Assembly (NCBI GenBank): GCA_035048485.1
Contig: CM068590.1
Location: 2,687,093 to 2,751,092 of the forward strand
DNA from: Pteria penguin
Taxonomy: Eukaryota > Mollusca > Bivalvia > Pterioida > Pteriidae
DNA: 64,000 nt
Direction of reading: 5' to 3'
Under the pieces are notes generated by a model, which ran no database searches, was not told the origin of the DNA, and saw only the letters and a list, made by a program, of their open reading frames with translations. The translations under genes were made by a program, and so were the position numbers. Position 1 is the stretch's first letter. Every line of letters begins with the position of its first letter. Below are positions 10,166 through 23,139 of this stretch, one piece after another.

Positions 10166-13100
10166 ATGGTTTCATGATTTTTGGACTTGTGGTTTGGATT
10201 TATCCATCATCTTTACATGTTGACTTCTTTATTTAACAGTAACTAAACCATCTGTATTACCTATACTATATAGCAGTATTCTTACTGCTTATGACATATA
10301 CCTATTTGACTTGGGGCTTGGCTTCAATCTACCTAGCCACCCCCATCCCACCATTCCAACCCCAATAATTTGTAGTGAGGCCCATCGCAAATGACTTAGT
10401 TCAAATTAATCAAAATGCCTTGTTTGCAATTTTCGCATCAATAATTTATCGGGAAATATTTTTAACATGTAAATCAAAATCATATCATTAGAATATTCAT
10501 TTTGATATCTTCTCATTTCTTAAATTTCATCTCATTTGGAGAAGAAATAAAGAAATTAGGGCAATTTGAAAATAGCTAAAATCATTAAAATATCTAACAA
10601 TACCGCGGCGGTACAGCGAGATGTTTATTTTGCCTTATAATTGACGGCGCGCTCAGAATCAATGAGCATAAAAGCGATATGTTCACTGGCGTTGTTCGGG
10701 GTCACGAATGTATCAAATCCAGTGAAGTGGGGTTTTTCAGGTAGATACGTCCATTACCTGTAAACAGCTGATCGCCGAAGCGAAAACGATGTACGATGCG
10801 GGCACACATAAGTTTTTTAAATATATAATTTTCACTTTTTAATTTATTTCTACCGGCCCATAATATGCGATAAGTATGTTTCCCCCGATTCATTTGATAC
10901 CATTTTTATGAAAATATACCTAGAAATGACTACAAACATTTAAAAATAAAAAGATAGCGTCTTCCTCTTTGCCAAAACAACGGTCCGCCATATTGTTTCA
11001 CGAGTTATTTGATTACATCGATATACATATTAAACAATCGTACATTATAATGTTCTCAAATAAGAGAACACATAACGAAAGCAATGTCTATAGAAGTAAT
11101 TATGATTATCCTGTTTGCGAAAAAATTACCCCGTAGCTATTATTTACAAAGTTTTATTTCTCAAAAGTTTCATTTCATCATTCATGATGTAATTTGAAGA
11201 ACGGCGTAGGCGCGTGGGTTAATACTTACCGTGAACGATTTTTACATTCGAATTGATAATTATTGGTATTTACATTAATTAAATATTTGACGATTTCATA
11301 TAGTTTATTGAAATTTTGTAGCTCTATTAATACGATTTTACACGAGTTTCCTCTGACTCGGGGCGACCTCCACGTATTGTCGTATAGAATTATGTACAGA
11401 AATACACATTTCAATGTAATAAATACCAAGACATATATTGTGCGATAAAATAAGACATCATTTCATCATTTAGTTTACATTGACCCCACTGTTTACAACT
11501 TCAGACTTACATTTTAATTGCAGATAAGTCTAGACCTCTGCGAAAGGAAGGTGGGGGCGGGGGGATAATTTATTCATATTTAAGGAAGATATTTTTGTTA
11601 AAGGAAAAATGACGAGACTCAGCGCCTATTTTGATTCAAATGATTTGGTTTTAATCCTCTTTAATTAATTTTGGTATTCATATCAGTGGCGAATCCAGAA
11701 TTTCCGAAATGGGAGGGGGGGGGGGAGGCGCACAAGTGAAAGTCCAATAAAAACCAAAATACTCTGCCAATTTAGGGGCGAAATCTGAAGATTTGCTCAT
11801 AATTGTGGCAAAAAGGGGGAGCGATCCCTATAAATTTAAATCCGCCACTGTAGATATTAAAATGAGAGAACAAGTATATAACAATGAGAGAACAAGTTGT
11901 GTTAAGGTATTACGAAACGCCAATCGTCGCGTGACCTAAGACTCACGAAAAAAAAAAAAAGAAATAAAAGTTTTAAATTTGTAATTTTTTATTTAGATAA
12001 CTGTGTATTGAAGACTTTATAGAAAATAATTCTAATTTTAATATTCCCGATATACCTGCAATTGGCACTCGAAAAAGTGTGTTTTTCAGTACAGCTCGCA
12101 CGAAAACACCAGCGACAGCGTTGACGCTTCGTCATGTCCAATCAGATGGCCAGTACCAAGACGAATTCTATAATATCTTTCATAGTTGACTTCCTAATCA
12201 AGTTGCAATATTTTCAATATATCGAGAGTATATCGAGGTAACGCCGTCTAGGGCGATCACCTGTCACCTCTGCGGCTAAATTATTACGTAATATCACCTC
12301 AACTGGCTGTTTGACCTAGCAAATATCAACCTTCATTTCGTACATTTCAACAGCGTTCAAGATATTAATTAGCGATCTTAATACACTGGGTATTCATATT
12401 AATGAAAGACAAGGACTAGTTATCAGATTTCCTGTTAATTGTGAAGGATGATCATGAAGGAAAAATAAAGAACAGGAATTGAAATCAACCAAACTTTACG
12501 ACAATTTGTATTCATGAAGAGTTTATATTTGAGATTTTAACACTTTTAATAAAAGTTTTTGTGTTTTTAAAATAATGAATATAATACATATAGTAGATTA
12601 GTATAAAACATTAAGCTATACTATGATAAATTAAAAGGTATGTGATATTTTTCACATTTTTTTAAAAGAGTTATCCGCCCCTGATTTAGGTAAAAATGTT
12701 TTTGCTTATACAGAGCTTATTTTTTGTCATACAATCTAAATTCCTTCAAATATCCTCATAAGTAACCATTTTAAATAACTTTTTACATTATTATGAATCC
12801 TTGTATAAGTTTTTAGAAAAATGACCTTGGACATTTGGACTTCGTCATTATCATCAAAGTGAAAAACCATTCTTCCTCAAGTTTAAGAGATTATATTTGA
12901 GATAATAAGACTTACAACCAATGTTTTTATCTTTTTCCGTAATACCTGTAGTACATGGAGTAGATTAATATAAATAAATCACAAATTTTATGCATAGCTG
13001 ATTAAGTTATACGCTCATAAAATTAGGAGGTTGTGCATTTTCATTTGCTTGAAAAATGTGTAAAAATGCAATATTGTCCATTTTCAAATCCTCATATCTT

Positions 13101-13309
13101 GTAAAGTACTCGAGATAAACCCGTGAAATTTTCAGAGTTTGTTGACTATAAAACATGCTATGTAACTTACTTATTCTCTGGTATATTGTGATACAAATTA
13201 TTTAAAGGTATCTAAAAAGTGTATCTCATGTGTTTTTAAGGAAAGAGTTTGGGCCTCCCTATAATTTGGAAATAATTTTATACTAAATGCAGATAGTCTT
13301 TCTATACCG

Positions 13310-13362
<53 letters not shown>

Positions 13363-13480
13363 TCCTCTTAGAGATTCATCCACAAAGAACTGAATTTATT
13401 TATTATAATTTGTAGAAAGTCTCACAAGGTTCCATTTTGTCTCAAAGTAGGAGTTATCTGTCCTTGGCGATTAAATTCAT
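10166..13480. other. Intergenic, no gene recognised; (CT)n at its end
   Basis: AT-rich text without convincing coding frames. It contains the hAT-type MITE at 11685-11851 and a (CT)n microsatellite at 13314-13357 about 165 bp before the B-box gene start. The latter may lie in that gene's 5' intron or promoter region. Confidence 0.45.
11685..11851. mobile_element. hAT-type MITE with CAGTGGCG ends
   Basis: CAGTGGCGAATCCAGA at the left and AAATCCGCCACTG at the right form a terminal inverted repeat that begins with CAGTGGCGGAT-like text, typical of hAT elements. The interior has a G-run (11708-11726) and no coding capacity. No exact 8-bp target duplication was visible. A single similar end ('agtggcggattcaggattt') lies at 39460. 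Confidence 0.6.
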
Positions 13481-13501
13481 TTCTGAAAATTCCGTATTAT
13501 A

Positions 13502-13516
13502 CGTTTTGTTTTGTAG
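13502..13516 (+). promoter_or_regulatory. Likely 3' splice site in the 5' UTR of the B-box gene
   Basis: A T-rich run ending in TTGTAG (AG at 13515-13516) lies four bases before ATGG at 13521. It reads like a 3' splice site, which would place an upstream non-coding exon before it. Confidence 0.5.
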
Positions 13517-13520
13517 AGAA

Positions 13521-15170
13521 ATGGCAGATCTCCAGCGACCAACTCCGTGTGAGGTCAACGGCTGCGAGAACCCCGCTCAATATCAATGTCTGAATTGTGA
13601 AGACGTTCTCTGTATAGAATGTAAAGAAAAACACGAAAAGAAAAGGAAAACTCACAAGTTTGTCCTCTACTCAGAGAGAATGAAACGAATTTGCCAGAAA
13701 CACACTGACAATAAATTCATTTATTGGTGCAAAAGATGTTGTGAACCGTGCTGTGCAATATGTGCCATAACATCACATAAGGGACATGGTATGGAAGAAA
13801 TAGAGAGCGCAATCTTTTACAAGACAGAAAGCGTAAAAACAGAGTTGGGAGGGCCATTTCAGGAATATATGACTCGATGGAAAAATCTCCTCCTCGAAGC
13901 CAAAAAGACAACGACTGAATACAAGGATACCATCCAGAAAATTGACCAAGATTTGGTTTCCCATGCAAATCGTATCCATGAAGCTGTCGACAAAAGCTTA
14001 TCTAAAATTCGAAGTGAACTTAGAGAAATAAGCGAAAAGAAAGAAACGATACTTCAAGGACAAGAAAAGTCAATAAACGATAAGTATGAACAATTCAAAA
14101 GAAATATTGAACAACTAGAGGAACTTGTACAAATAAGTGATATCGGTCTATTAGAACACAAGCTTGATATCGCCGATATGAAAGCCCTTCCAGCACTCAC
14201 CCGACCGTCACCTCCTAGCTACACTTCAGGTCAAATTGATGATCAAACGATTTCCACAATGATCGGGGACCTAAACTTATCTGTACAGAATTTAAGAAAA
14301 AAAGTCTCACTCGATGCAGGAAATGTCACAGCTACTGTAAAACCTATACCACAAGTACCACAAGCGTCCGCATCTGTAACGTTATTGCTATCCACGCCGG
14401 TAGTAATATCATCCTTCCTTCCTGATAATCCTGGCGGCTTGTACGATCTTGTTTTTGGTTATTGTTATCCAGACATCGCCTGTACCACGTCATTACGTCG
14501 GGCATGGGTGAGGACTGGTTGGACACGTGTACAGCTGATGAATCATCACGGCAAAGTACTGGATACTATCAACATAGGCTTCGACTTCAATAGATTCACC
14601 ACTTTAAATGGAGATGTCCTCATTACTGGCAAGCGCTGTATCAAGTCAGCTTCAAAGGAAGCGACATCACGGAGATTAAGTACATTATTTCACACGCAGT
14701 ACAATCCACATGCAATATGCTCGCTAAGTAACGGTGACGTCGTCGTGACGTCAGGCAGCAAGGAACACCGGGTCATCCAGTACAGTAGTAAAGGTACAGT
14801 TCTATATGAATTTGATCCAGACTTGTTTTCCGATCCATGTGCCGTAGCTGTGAATAAAGTGAACGAGGATCTATACGTGTGTGACAGAGGAAGATTATTA
14901 GTATTTGGGAAAGACCACAGACTACGGTACACATATACAGGCTCCGATACGACATCATTCAAACCCTGTAACGTCAGTACTGATAGGAATGGCCGTGTTT
15001 TCATTACCGACATCAACAACCACAATATACACATTCTGGACAAGGATGGAAACTTTCTCCAATATTTACAATATCCTGGACTAAACGAGCCAAGGTACGT
15101 TGATGTAGACAGCGAGGGACGTGCGTGGATCGGGGAGATTGGAAGAAACGTGAAAGTAGTGAAATACTGA
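13521..15170 (+). CDS. RING-less B-box/coiled-coil/propeller protein (TRIM2/3/56-like)
   Basis: A single 549-residue exon. The frame is open further upstream, but only from a TTG; the first ATG (13521) directly precedes the B-box, so it is taken as the start. Residues 10-45 form B-box 1 (C10, C15, C23, C26, C31, C34, H38, H45) and 58-89 B-box 2 (C58, H61, C70, C73, C78, C81, H86, H89), both with full zinc ligand sets. A charged coiled coil spans about 105-215 and a NHL-like beta-propeller about 285-549. There is no RING, so E3 ligase activity is not expected unless a partner supplies it. In molluscs such proteins are highly duplicated. Roles in innate signalling or RNA/protein binding are inferred, not shown. 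The partial gene at the window start is a close paralogue, similar even in the 3' flank, so the pair arose by segmental duplication. Confidence 0.9.
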   Translation: MADLQRPTPCEVNGCENPAQYQCLNCEDVLCIECKEKHEKKRKTHKFVLYSERMKRICQKHTDNKFIYWCKRCCEPCCAICAITSHKGHGMEEIESAIFYKTESVKTELGGPFQEYMTRWKNLLLEAKKTTTEYKDTIQKIDQDLVSHANRIHEAVDKSLSKIRSELREISEKKETILQGQEKSINDKYEQFKRNIEQLEELVQISDIGLLEHKLDIADMKALPALTRPSPPSYTSGQIDDQTISTMIGDLNLSVQNLRKKVSLDAGNVTATVKPIPQVPQASASVTLLLSTPVVISSFLPDNPGGLYDLVFGYCYPDIACTTSLRRAWVRTGWTRVQLMNHHGKVLDTINIGFDFNRFTTLNGDVLITGKRCIKSASKEATSRRLSTLFHTQYNPHAICSLSNGDVVVTSGSKEHRVIQYSSKGTVLYEFDPDLFSDPCAVAVNKVNEDLYVCDRGRLLVFGKDHRLRYTYTGSDTTSFKPCNVSTDRNGRVFITDINNHNIHILDKDGNFLQYLQYPGLNEPRYVDVDSEGRAWIGEIGRNVKVVKY

Positions 15171-16100
15171 ACATTATCTACGTACTATACGGATACAAAG
15201 TGCTGATTTTTATTTTATTTTATTTCTTTCTTTCTTTCTTTATTTTTGTTTTATCTATAAAGAGTTGTCGTTCAGTACATTCATCATATCCTGATTGTAT
15301 TTTGTCAACGTCGATGGAAATGGCCTTTAACTGATTGTGAATTTGAAAGTTTATATTTTCCATGCAATAATATGATATTTACCTTCTGTTTTCCTTTGCA
15401 AGTAATCAACTATCACAAATAAATACAGAGTTAGATGCGCGTACATACACCTAAAATGAACATGGTGTAACATTACTCACTTTACAACATAAAGAAAACA
15501 ACATAATGAATTTTCATGTTAATTAATACAAACATTCCACCTTTCTGTTCACATCTAACGCACATACATATGTTTGATGCATCAAATTTATAGTTAATTA
15601 ATACCAATATTCTATATTTCTTTTCTATCTTCTTTGTTTTTTTTTTTTCTTGTTTCATAGCATGAACCTAACCACAACTCAGAGTCTGTTGGTTACGCGG
15701 TGATCGTAATGATGTAGGAAATCATAAGAAAAAAAAATAAATAAATAATAGGAACATACATCACATAATAGAACACAATAGGTCAATAGGTAATTTTTAC
15801 ATTCCATAACCTGCTTAGACTCCTCTTTCTGAAACCCCCCCCCCCCTTTTTTTTCGAACAAACAAAAATACACAGAGCTTTGCAATTTCTGGATCATCAT
15901 CAGCATAATCATTATCACCACCATTTTTATCACCAGCATCATCGTCATTATCATCATCATCACCATTTTTATCATCACCATCATCATCATTTGAATACAA
16001 CATACGAATCAAGTGTCAGCAAAATAGAATTATCAAAAATATGACTACACTGCAGATCGTGAAATGTTTTGGCGTAAAATTTGTTGTAATTAAATGAGGT
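15171..16100. other. 3' flank of the B-box gene; imperfect (CAT)n and C/T runs
   Basis: The first 270 bp resemble the flank of the partial paralogue ('gtcaacgtcgatggaa' in both). An imperfect (ATC)n tract spans 15890-15992, with a C-run followed by a T-run at 15835-15854. No gene. Confidence 0.5.
15418..15423 (+). terminator. Possible polyadenylation signal of the B-box gene
   Basis: AATAAA lies about 250 bases after the stop at 15170. Position fits a 3' UTR end, but the AT-rich setting makes chance occurrence likely. Confidence 0.35.
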
Positions 16101-16104
16101 TTTG

Positions 16105-16395
16105 TTTATCAAAAGGTCCTAGGTACGAATCCAACAGGCGGCTCGCCGGGTGATACACTAAAACCCGAAATCCCATGTCACGTGACATGAAAAAGATCGC
16201 TTAGGTTGAAATACCTGTGACATACGTTAAGACCGAGTGCCATTACCACATATGTGGATTACTCTTGGCGTAATATTGGTCGGTAGAGTGGTGCTTTCAA
16301 TAACTTTTACGTGCACTGAATGTCAGGCGCTTAAACACAACAACAAGCCTGTCCCTTTTCAGTGTAACGTTGCATAATAAAGAAACAAAGAACAT
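16105..16395 (+). mobile_element. tRNA-derived SINE-like remnant, family D
   Basis: 'aggtcctaggtacgaatcca' resembles a tRNA B-box region, followed by 'cacgtgacatgaaaaagatc' and a body ending near 'cagtgtaacgttg'. A related sequence is at 63370-63600 ('cgtgacatgagaaagatc'). Ends are blurred. Confidence 0.45.
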
Positions 16396-16794
16396 AACGT
16401 GAAACAAGAAGGAATCAAAATTCTATATACTTGAATGTTTCTCATAAAAAAAAAACAATCTCTATTCACAAATTGTTGGCCACTCAGCGTTTATCCAGTA
16501 AATGAAAGATAAATACCGTGTATGTTACATGTACTATATTTATTTATTTATTAAGTTTCTGGATGGATTTCAGCCTTTTATCGATGATATTTTTACTTTT
16601 TCAGATATTTTTTTTTTCGGATTTGTGCCAGAGTTCACACTATTTTCTAAATCCATATAAAATATAAATAATCCCGCTTATGATCTCGCCAGATTTGTTT
16701 GTTTACCAGTAAACTGAAAATTCATTGAAATTTTAATTCATATTAGACTCGTGATAATACATATTTGCACTCGAGATATATGGATATTTTTTAT

Positions 16795-16985
16795 CTTTGC
16801 AACGGACCCACCCGAAGCAGCGAGGGATCTTTTATGTGCCACGCCTACCGTGACACACAACCTTGGTTTCTACAGTTTCATCTGAAAAACAGAACACTGG
16901 TGTGCCAACAGCGGGAACTGAACACGGGAACTTTCGGTCACAGGCCGAGCACCTCATCCAATGGGCCACACCGACTTCAATTATA
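16795..16985 (-). mobile_element. SINE A, copy 4 (truncated, diverged)
   Basis: 'tttgcaacggacccacccg' and 'cagcgagggatctt' match the body of the intact SINE at 53233-53515. The tRNA-like head at the right ('ggccgagcacctc', 'gggccacaccg') resembles that of the copy at 24862-25133 rather than that of 53233. The tail portion is missing. Confidence 0.7.
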
Positions 16986-17109
16986 TATGATAAATCATAC
17001 AGTTATATATATGATAAATCATATTTATTGTAATATAAAGCCCCTCCCCTTGTCATATTTTCCTATTAATAACAGTAAAGTACATACTTAACTTTTTAAG
17101 ACAACTGTA

Positions 17110-17385
17110 AGAGTTGTAACAGACAGGGTGAAAATTATGACCGTTCTCGGGAATCGAATCCCGAACCTTCCGCCTTAAAGAAAGACGTAAACACCACTGA
17201 GCTATTTGAACAAACATCCGGCACAATCCCCACCTCAGCAAGAGGTTTACAAACACTTGAAACCCAAGACAGAAAAAAAAACTCTGGCTCATATGAAGGT
17301 CACTCTCGTGGCACCAAATCTGTAACAGGCAGGGTTAAAACATTATGGTCTGATCCGGGAATCGAACCCAAAACCTTCCGCTTTT
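17110..17385 (-). mobile_element. Two adjacent tRNA-like SINE fragments, family C
   Basis: The reverse complement of 17130-17215 reads TAGCTCAGTGGT (A box) and, 47 bases on, GGTTCGGGATTCGATTCCC (B box), with CTTTAAG in the anticodon-loop position, resembling a lysine tRNA. A second, shorter piece at 17320-17385 repeats 'aacaggcagggttaaaa' and the B-box part. Stems are too damaged for a working tRNA gene. Confidence 0.55.
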
Positions 17386-18253
17386 TTTATATGTACCATG
17401 CATAGATTTAGGGGAGGGGAGCGGGGTGTAAAGAGGGTCTGGATCCCTTGGAATTCGTCAAAAATTCATTTCTTCCATTCCCCCATATAACTTACTGAAA
17501 ATCATAGGTTCCAACCATCTGGCCCCCTCCCCCTATTTAACTTGACTGGATCCCCCGGCCCCCGCCTTGCAAATTTTCGATCTTCCTATATGCACCATGG
17601 CACAAAAAAAAAACAATCATTATGCATCATTGAACCAAATCTAATACGTATGAACAAATGCACCTCCATACTCAGTAAACGAGTTCACATCCCTATACTT
17701 ATTTTCCTTGTTATTGACATGAAGAAAAATAAATGAAGACAAGAATACATATAGTGTTGTGATTAATTATTTAGAAAGACCTATTTTGATTTTAATGGAT
17801 CAACAAACATACCTCTACTCGCTTGATATAATTTTTATAACTCAGACATATTAATATTGGCGAAAACATCTCCATCTACATTATACATATATATATATAT
17901 ACAAAGCACATACAATACACAGAGATAGAGGGATTTCATGATAAATATTGAATTATTACATAAACGAACTGTCTACAATCATAAAATATAAACTTAACAC
18001 TAAGGTTTTACTGGACAGAGAGTACACAGGAGTATCACATGTATCTAACCCTTTCCCTACCCACTCTGTGTTTTGGTCACTCTAAAACCCTTTCATACAA
18101 TTTAAAATAATAAATAAAACACGTCTGAAATGATGTGCACTGAGCTGATAAAGGAGAAGGGTCGGTAATTGGTTAAAATGGCCCACCATATGCAAGATGA
18201 TTTCAAGCCTCCTGATGATACGTATATCTAAATGGAAGCTTAATACAAAGCTG

Positions 18254-18365
18254 TAATGATTACAGCAATGGGTCATCTGTGTAATAATTACAGCAATGGG
18301 TTATCTGTGTAATGATTACAGCAATGGGTCATCTGTGTAATGATTACAGCAATGGGTCATCTGTT
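18254..18365 (+). repeat. Tandem repeat, 28-bp unit, 4 copies
   Basis: Unit 'gtaatgattacagcaatggg' plus 'tcatctgt', repeated four times with two substitutions in the second copy. Recent minisatellite. Confidence 0.9.
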
Positions 18366-18529
18366 ATTTCTGCACACTTTACAATATTAGAAAAAATTAA
18401 CCATTTTGTCTGATTTGAATAATTAAGAACAAATTGCAGATTTTTCATCGATTTCAATTTTTTATGTATAGAGTGCAGGCTTTCACCAATGCTATTCTTT
18501 TATGAAATATATGTACTTTCTAGCTAAAC

Positions 18530-18665
18530 AAATGACCCACACTCCTCCTGGCCACCTGTCCTCACGAATGAATTTCAGGGGTCCCTAAATGTTCACTGTG
18601 GAACATTGTTGTTTGTGCCATAGTTATGTGACGTCAGTTACTTTGGTATTTTACATTACTTAATA
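18530..18665 (+). mobile_element. 3'-end fragment of the Penelope-like family (second solo copy)
   Basis: 'actcctcctggccacctg', 'caggggtccctaaatg' and 'cactgtggaacattgttgtt' align with 5530-5620 and partly with 10040-10100. It has no coding part. Confidence 0.5.
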
Positions 18666-21600
18666 TATATGCCTGCTTTGAGAATTCAAATTAACCTCCC
18701 TGCTTAATTAAGACTTAATTAGTCTTCTTTCATTTAAAATGAACAAGATGTTTGTGAAACATGAATGCCGCGGGCAACAACATAGTCCAAATGAGGCAAA
18801 TTTTGAAATGTAGGTCAAAGGTCACGGCCACTGCAACAAGGTCAAAGACCTTGGTGTAGTTTGAAAGGATTTTATTAGTGGAGTATCGACTACCACAAAT
18901 TGCTGAACAAAAATCTGCCAAAATGTTGGGCCAAAATGGCATCTTAACGACCTTGCTCCTTTATTAGCGTTTAAAACATCTAATCCATCTTCTTTTCCAC
19001 TATTTCTCACTTCCATAGCTTACAATAACACAACACAAAGTGAAACAATCCTTCCATTTCACTTCACTTTTTTAAAAGAGGTGAGATCCTCCACAGCTGA
19101 ACAAACAGACAATTCATGCATCACAAATGTAGAATTGAAAAATCTTGTACATGTCGCATTTGTATAGGAAATCCAAGTGTCAATGACAATTTGTGGAAGT
19201 GAGAGCAATAAGCATTAAGCAATGTTGGCAAGCTTTTGAATACCGATTTTAGATTTTATACTTCATGAATCGGATTGAATATATAATCAGAGAACGAGGT
19301 GTCAATATTAACATGTGATAAAAGTAAAAACAACAGTACTGTAAATCACTCGTTATTTACAATGATTTTATTTCTTGGATCATGATTCCATGCGAAATTG
19401 GAAGTTCTCCCTTTCCTTGATTTGGCATAATACTATGATAAGAGCATGGGCTCTCCCAAAACTAATGTATTACCAATATATCCAAAGGGCACAATAGCAA
19501 ATAAGTCACATGAAATAGAAGTGATTTACGGTACTTTATAACTTTATTATTAAATTATATCATACGACTAAATATAACATAAGTTATAGTTTGATAAATT
19601 GGATGAATTTAGTTGAATATGTTATCTAAAATGATTTGTAAATCACATGATACATACTATAATTCTCTACGACATACTCAATTTATCATATTATATATAA
19701 CAAACAAATAAAATACAGAGAAATAATTCCAAATTATGATCACAGTATCACAATGAAAGGAATCTGATTCATTTTCTTAACAAAAGATCAACTACTGAGT
19801 TGCAAATTGTAAAACTGAATTATCATTTTCTGCATGGAACTTGAGTATATACCCATCCACTTCACAATGAGTACAATAACAGGGGTGTACAGCAAAACCC
19901 TAATGAGGCTTGACCATTCTCACATCAGGGGGTGTGAAGCATTGTCTATTTGTGGTTACAGCCATACACTGCGTTACACTTCTTTACAATATCATAAAAA
20001 AAAATAATTGAAATATGGAGTAGATAATTAAAACTGAATCATTACTATTTGCTTTTACTGTTTTTTAAATGAATACTATATAAGGGATGTATAATTACAA
20101 TACGACTTCAGTCCTGAAAATCATATTCCTACTAATATTCCAAACTGCATTAAATCACCCTGTCTATGTAGGGTCATCTTAAATGAATTTGATGTTATAT
20201 CTACCTTTTGCGTAGGGTTAGTAGTGACTTAACAATATCTTTAACAAAAATCTACAACGCAAATCCCATAATTCAATGTAACTCTGCAAATAGTGTAGTA
20301 CAAGAAGCTGAGAAAATGTATTCTACATTTAATAAAGGTCACAAAAATGTAAAGCTAAGTGAAATGTAAAAAGAAATAGATATAAAATTGTAGAAAGGGC
20401 TCTGAAATCATGCGTATCACAAAGAATTAATCTAATTCATTGGAAACGCCAATTAAGAAGAAGCTAACTTTCATCATAACATCATACAGAGGGAGTCAAA
20501 CAGAACAGCCATATACTATACAATTTCTACAGCTACTTCAACATATTAATTTTTAAGATTAAAAACAATTTCAAGAAACATGTGGCTATGTTGCGCCTTT
20601 AAATACATGTATTTTCAAAATGAGACATCGCATAAACAGTAATAATGTTAGTAAATCTAATATAACATTAAAACAGGAAAGTATGGTGAATATAACCGAC
20701 TAACTACACCATAAACTAGGAGTATCTGGATGCAAAACATTCTTCCAGCATATTTAGTGGCTAATACATGTATATTCCGTAATAGGTTTCATGTTTCTTA
20801 GATCTCTATTCATTTCCCATAACTGACTGTTCATCACACACTCGACATCGCACCTTTTGGCATATTTTTTTCATTATGATGTCATAAATAAATGGCCCAT
20901 CAAACATGAATTTGACTGTGACGTCACGATGAAACTACATAATGGGCTTGGTTATAGTTGGATCTCGCTATCCCTTTATTGTACCATCAAATGTCAACAT
21001 TAAATGACGTCACAGGAGATGGTAATAGAATTCTCCTATGATAACATGATTGCCTGGGCTTCCAGGTAAATGCTTATTTAAGGTCTCTAGTCACGTCAGG
21101 AGTGAACACACACAGCTAAAGCACAACGGGAAATGAGCACTGTGAAGCACAGAGCACATTGATATGTACAACTTGGGACATTGTATAGTGTAAAGAACCA
21201 GCAAGCACAGTGTAGCATACAGCATAATGCAGGTATGCATTCTGAAATACAGAGAGCACAAACAGCACAATGACACTGCAATACAGACCATTATTTACAG
21301 AGCACACACAGCACAATCTCACTATGCAATCTGCAACACAGAGCATTTTGTACGGAGCACAAAAACACAGGGGCAGGCAACAGGTCTTACCGCTATGTAA
21401 GCAAAAGCACAATGTCAAATGAGCACTGACTAACAGAGCACAATGATATGTTCAGCTTGGAACACTAATAAAATGGACAAATAGCACGCTGACTGCTCGA
21501 CACAACGAGCAAGTGGAAATACTGCAACGCATATGAACCAAGTATTGCGACAGTATATACAACAGCAAGGCAGTTACAATCCAACCTGCCTTACAGACCA

Positions 21601-22320
21601 TCTGTCTTTTGCAACCACCTGTCTTTACGAGCCCTCTTTTATTGTTGTTTACAACTAACTGTCTGTACAAAACCAATGTTCTTTTAGAGGCCACCTTCAT
21701 TACGTCGCGACATTTCATCGTCATTATGTCGCCACATTTTCATGTTCATTACGTTGCCACGACGGCTTCTTCAGACATCTTTATCTGAAGTCCTTGATTT
21801 TGATCCTAAAACCTTAATTCATGTAGTGTACACAAACAAACATATAATAGAAGATGAATCACAAACACTTAAAAGAAGACATACTGAAAGATGATTTGTC
21901 ATATTTCAATCTATAAAATTCATATATACTATAAAAAGAATTCACTAACTGTTTTGTATCAACTGCCATCGAAGTTTTGTAACATAAACTAACAATAAAA
22001 AATAAAGAAAGACTCTAATGTTAACACAGAAATTTCATACAAAACAAACAAGAGCGTCAGATAAAACAAAAACAGAAAAGAAAGTATACGTCATTAGCTT
22101 CCTGATTATTTGCTTTAAGGGTGAAAATAGACACTACAGAATGGTTAACATGGACTGGTACAAAATATGTGAATATATGTGTAGTCGGAGTGGGCAAACA
22201 CTTACACCTCTATGTCATGAAAACTTAGTTGGAATGTCTGGATCTTGCAAGCGAAGAGTTTAAACATACAGATCACTAACCGTCTGGGTATTAATATTAT
22301 TGTCATGGAGAACGAAAAAA
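18666..22320. other. Intergenic, no gene recognised
   Basis: Holds a 'gaccttgg...ggtcaaaggtcac' text at 18800-18860 typical of molluscan dispersed repeats, a loose GCACA-rich repeat at 21095-21450 in which 'cagagcacattgatatgt' recurs about 285 bases apart, and scattered TGACGTCA words at about 20920 and 21005. Part of it may be the 3' UTR of the minus-strand NUDT9 gene ending at 23027. No exon was convincing. Confidence 0.45.
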
Positions 22321-22325
22321 TGCAA

Positions 22326-22487
22326 GGCTTTTTAGCTCGCTTTCTATAATCTTTCAATTGTGTCGCAACAAGAAAGCATGAGATAACCAACCTCTTCAGC
22401 ATTATGGCCAAACACGAGATTTGAACCTGGACTGTCTGCACTGTAAAGTAAGCATTTAACTATTACAACAAGTCTCGTCCTGGTGGA
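22326..22487 (-). mobile_element. SINE B, copy 4 (old, diverged)
   Basis: Reverse complement has a tRNA-like head ending in 'ccaggttcaaatctcg' and then 'aagaggttggtta' and 'gttgcgaca...gaaagcgagctaaa', the same order as the intact SINEs at 59613 and 60915. Heavily mutated. Confidence 0.6.
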
Positions 22488-23026
22488 AGCGGGAACGAAT
22501 TAAAGTAAGTAAATAAGGTCCTCTATCAATAATTGATGTCAGGATATAGGTGAAATATTCCATATATAGTATTTAAAATCAACAAAATGAAAAATACCCT
22601 GAAGTTTTTGTTGGCATTGAATACAGAGACTGTAGGTTTCCAAGTACCAGGTGTGTTGCTTATGCTGGTATCAGAAATAGAGATGTGAAAGATGGGCAAA
22701 TGGGCCCACAGACAACGATATCACCAACTGAGCATGTGATACTAAAACGAAAATAAATTGACTTAGCATTATCAGCTTATTGTTTGCAAAGACCAGCAAG
22801 TTTCTTTTCCCATATCTCATATTTGAAACAGGTAAGATCCGAATACATAGAAGTAATTTCAGCAAAATTTATGGTAATCTGACTGTTCTATAATCAACAT
22901 GTTCATTTCTTACGATCTTTATACACTGATTACACCATGAGTTTTTCACTATGTTAGCTATGATATGCATACAATGAAGAATGACTAATTTAAATAACGA
23001 AGTATCTATCAAAAAGATGGAGTAGG

Positions 23027-23139
23027 TCACCAGCTGGCATTCCGTCGCTTAGCAACCTCTGCTATAAAGTCTATATGACTGGCGTAAAGGTCAAGTTCAC
23101 TACTTAAATCTGTCCACCTCACTGACATGGCATCATCAC
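23027..23139 (-). CDS. NUDT9: NUDT9 last exon
   Basis: 113 bases after 'cattacag'. Encodes '[12 protein letters not shown]', '[20 protein letters not shown]' and the stop. It ends at the W that in vertebrate NUDT9 precedes a short acidic tail. Confidence 0.92.

Noticed and set aside
13437..13520. Upstream extension of the B-box protein by 28 residues
   Set aside because: It starts with TTG, has no ATG, and ends at what looks like a 3' splice site (TTGTAG) just before the real ATG.
17130..17230. Functional tRNA-Lys gene on the minus strand
   Set aside because: A and B boxes are visible, but acceptor and anticodon stems do not pair, and a second fragment of the same repeat lies beside it.
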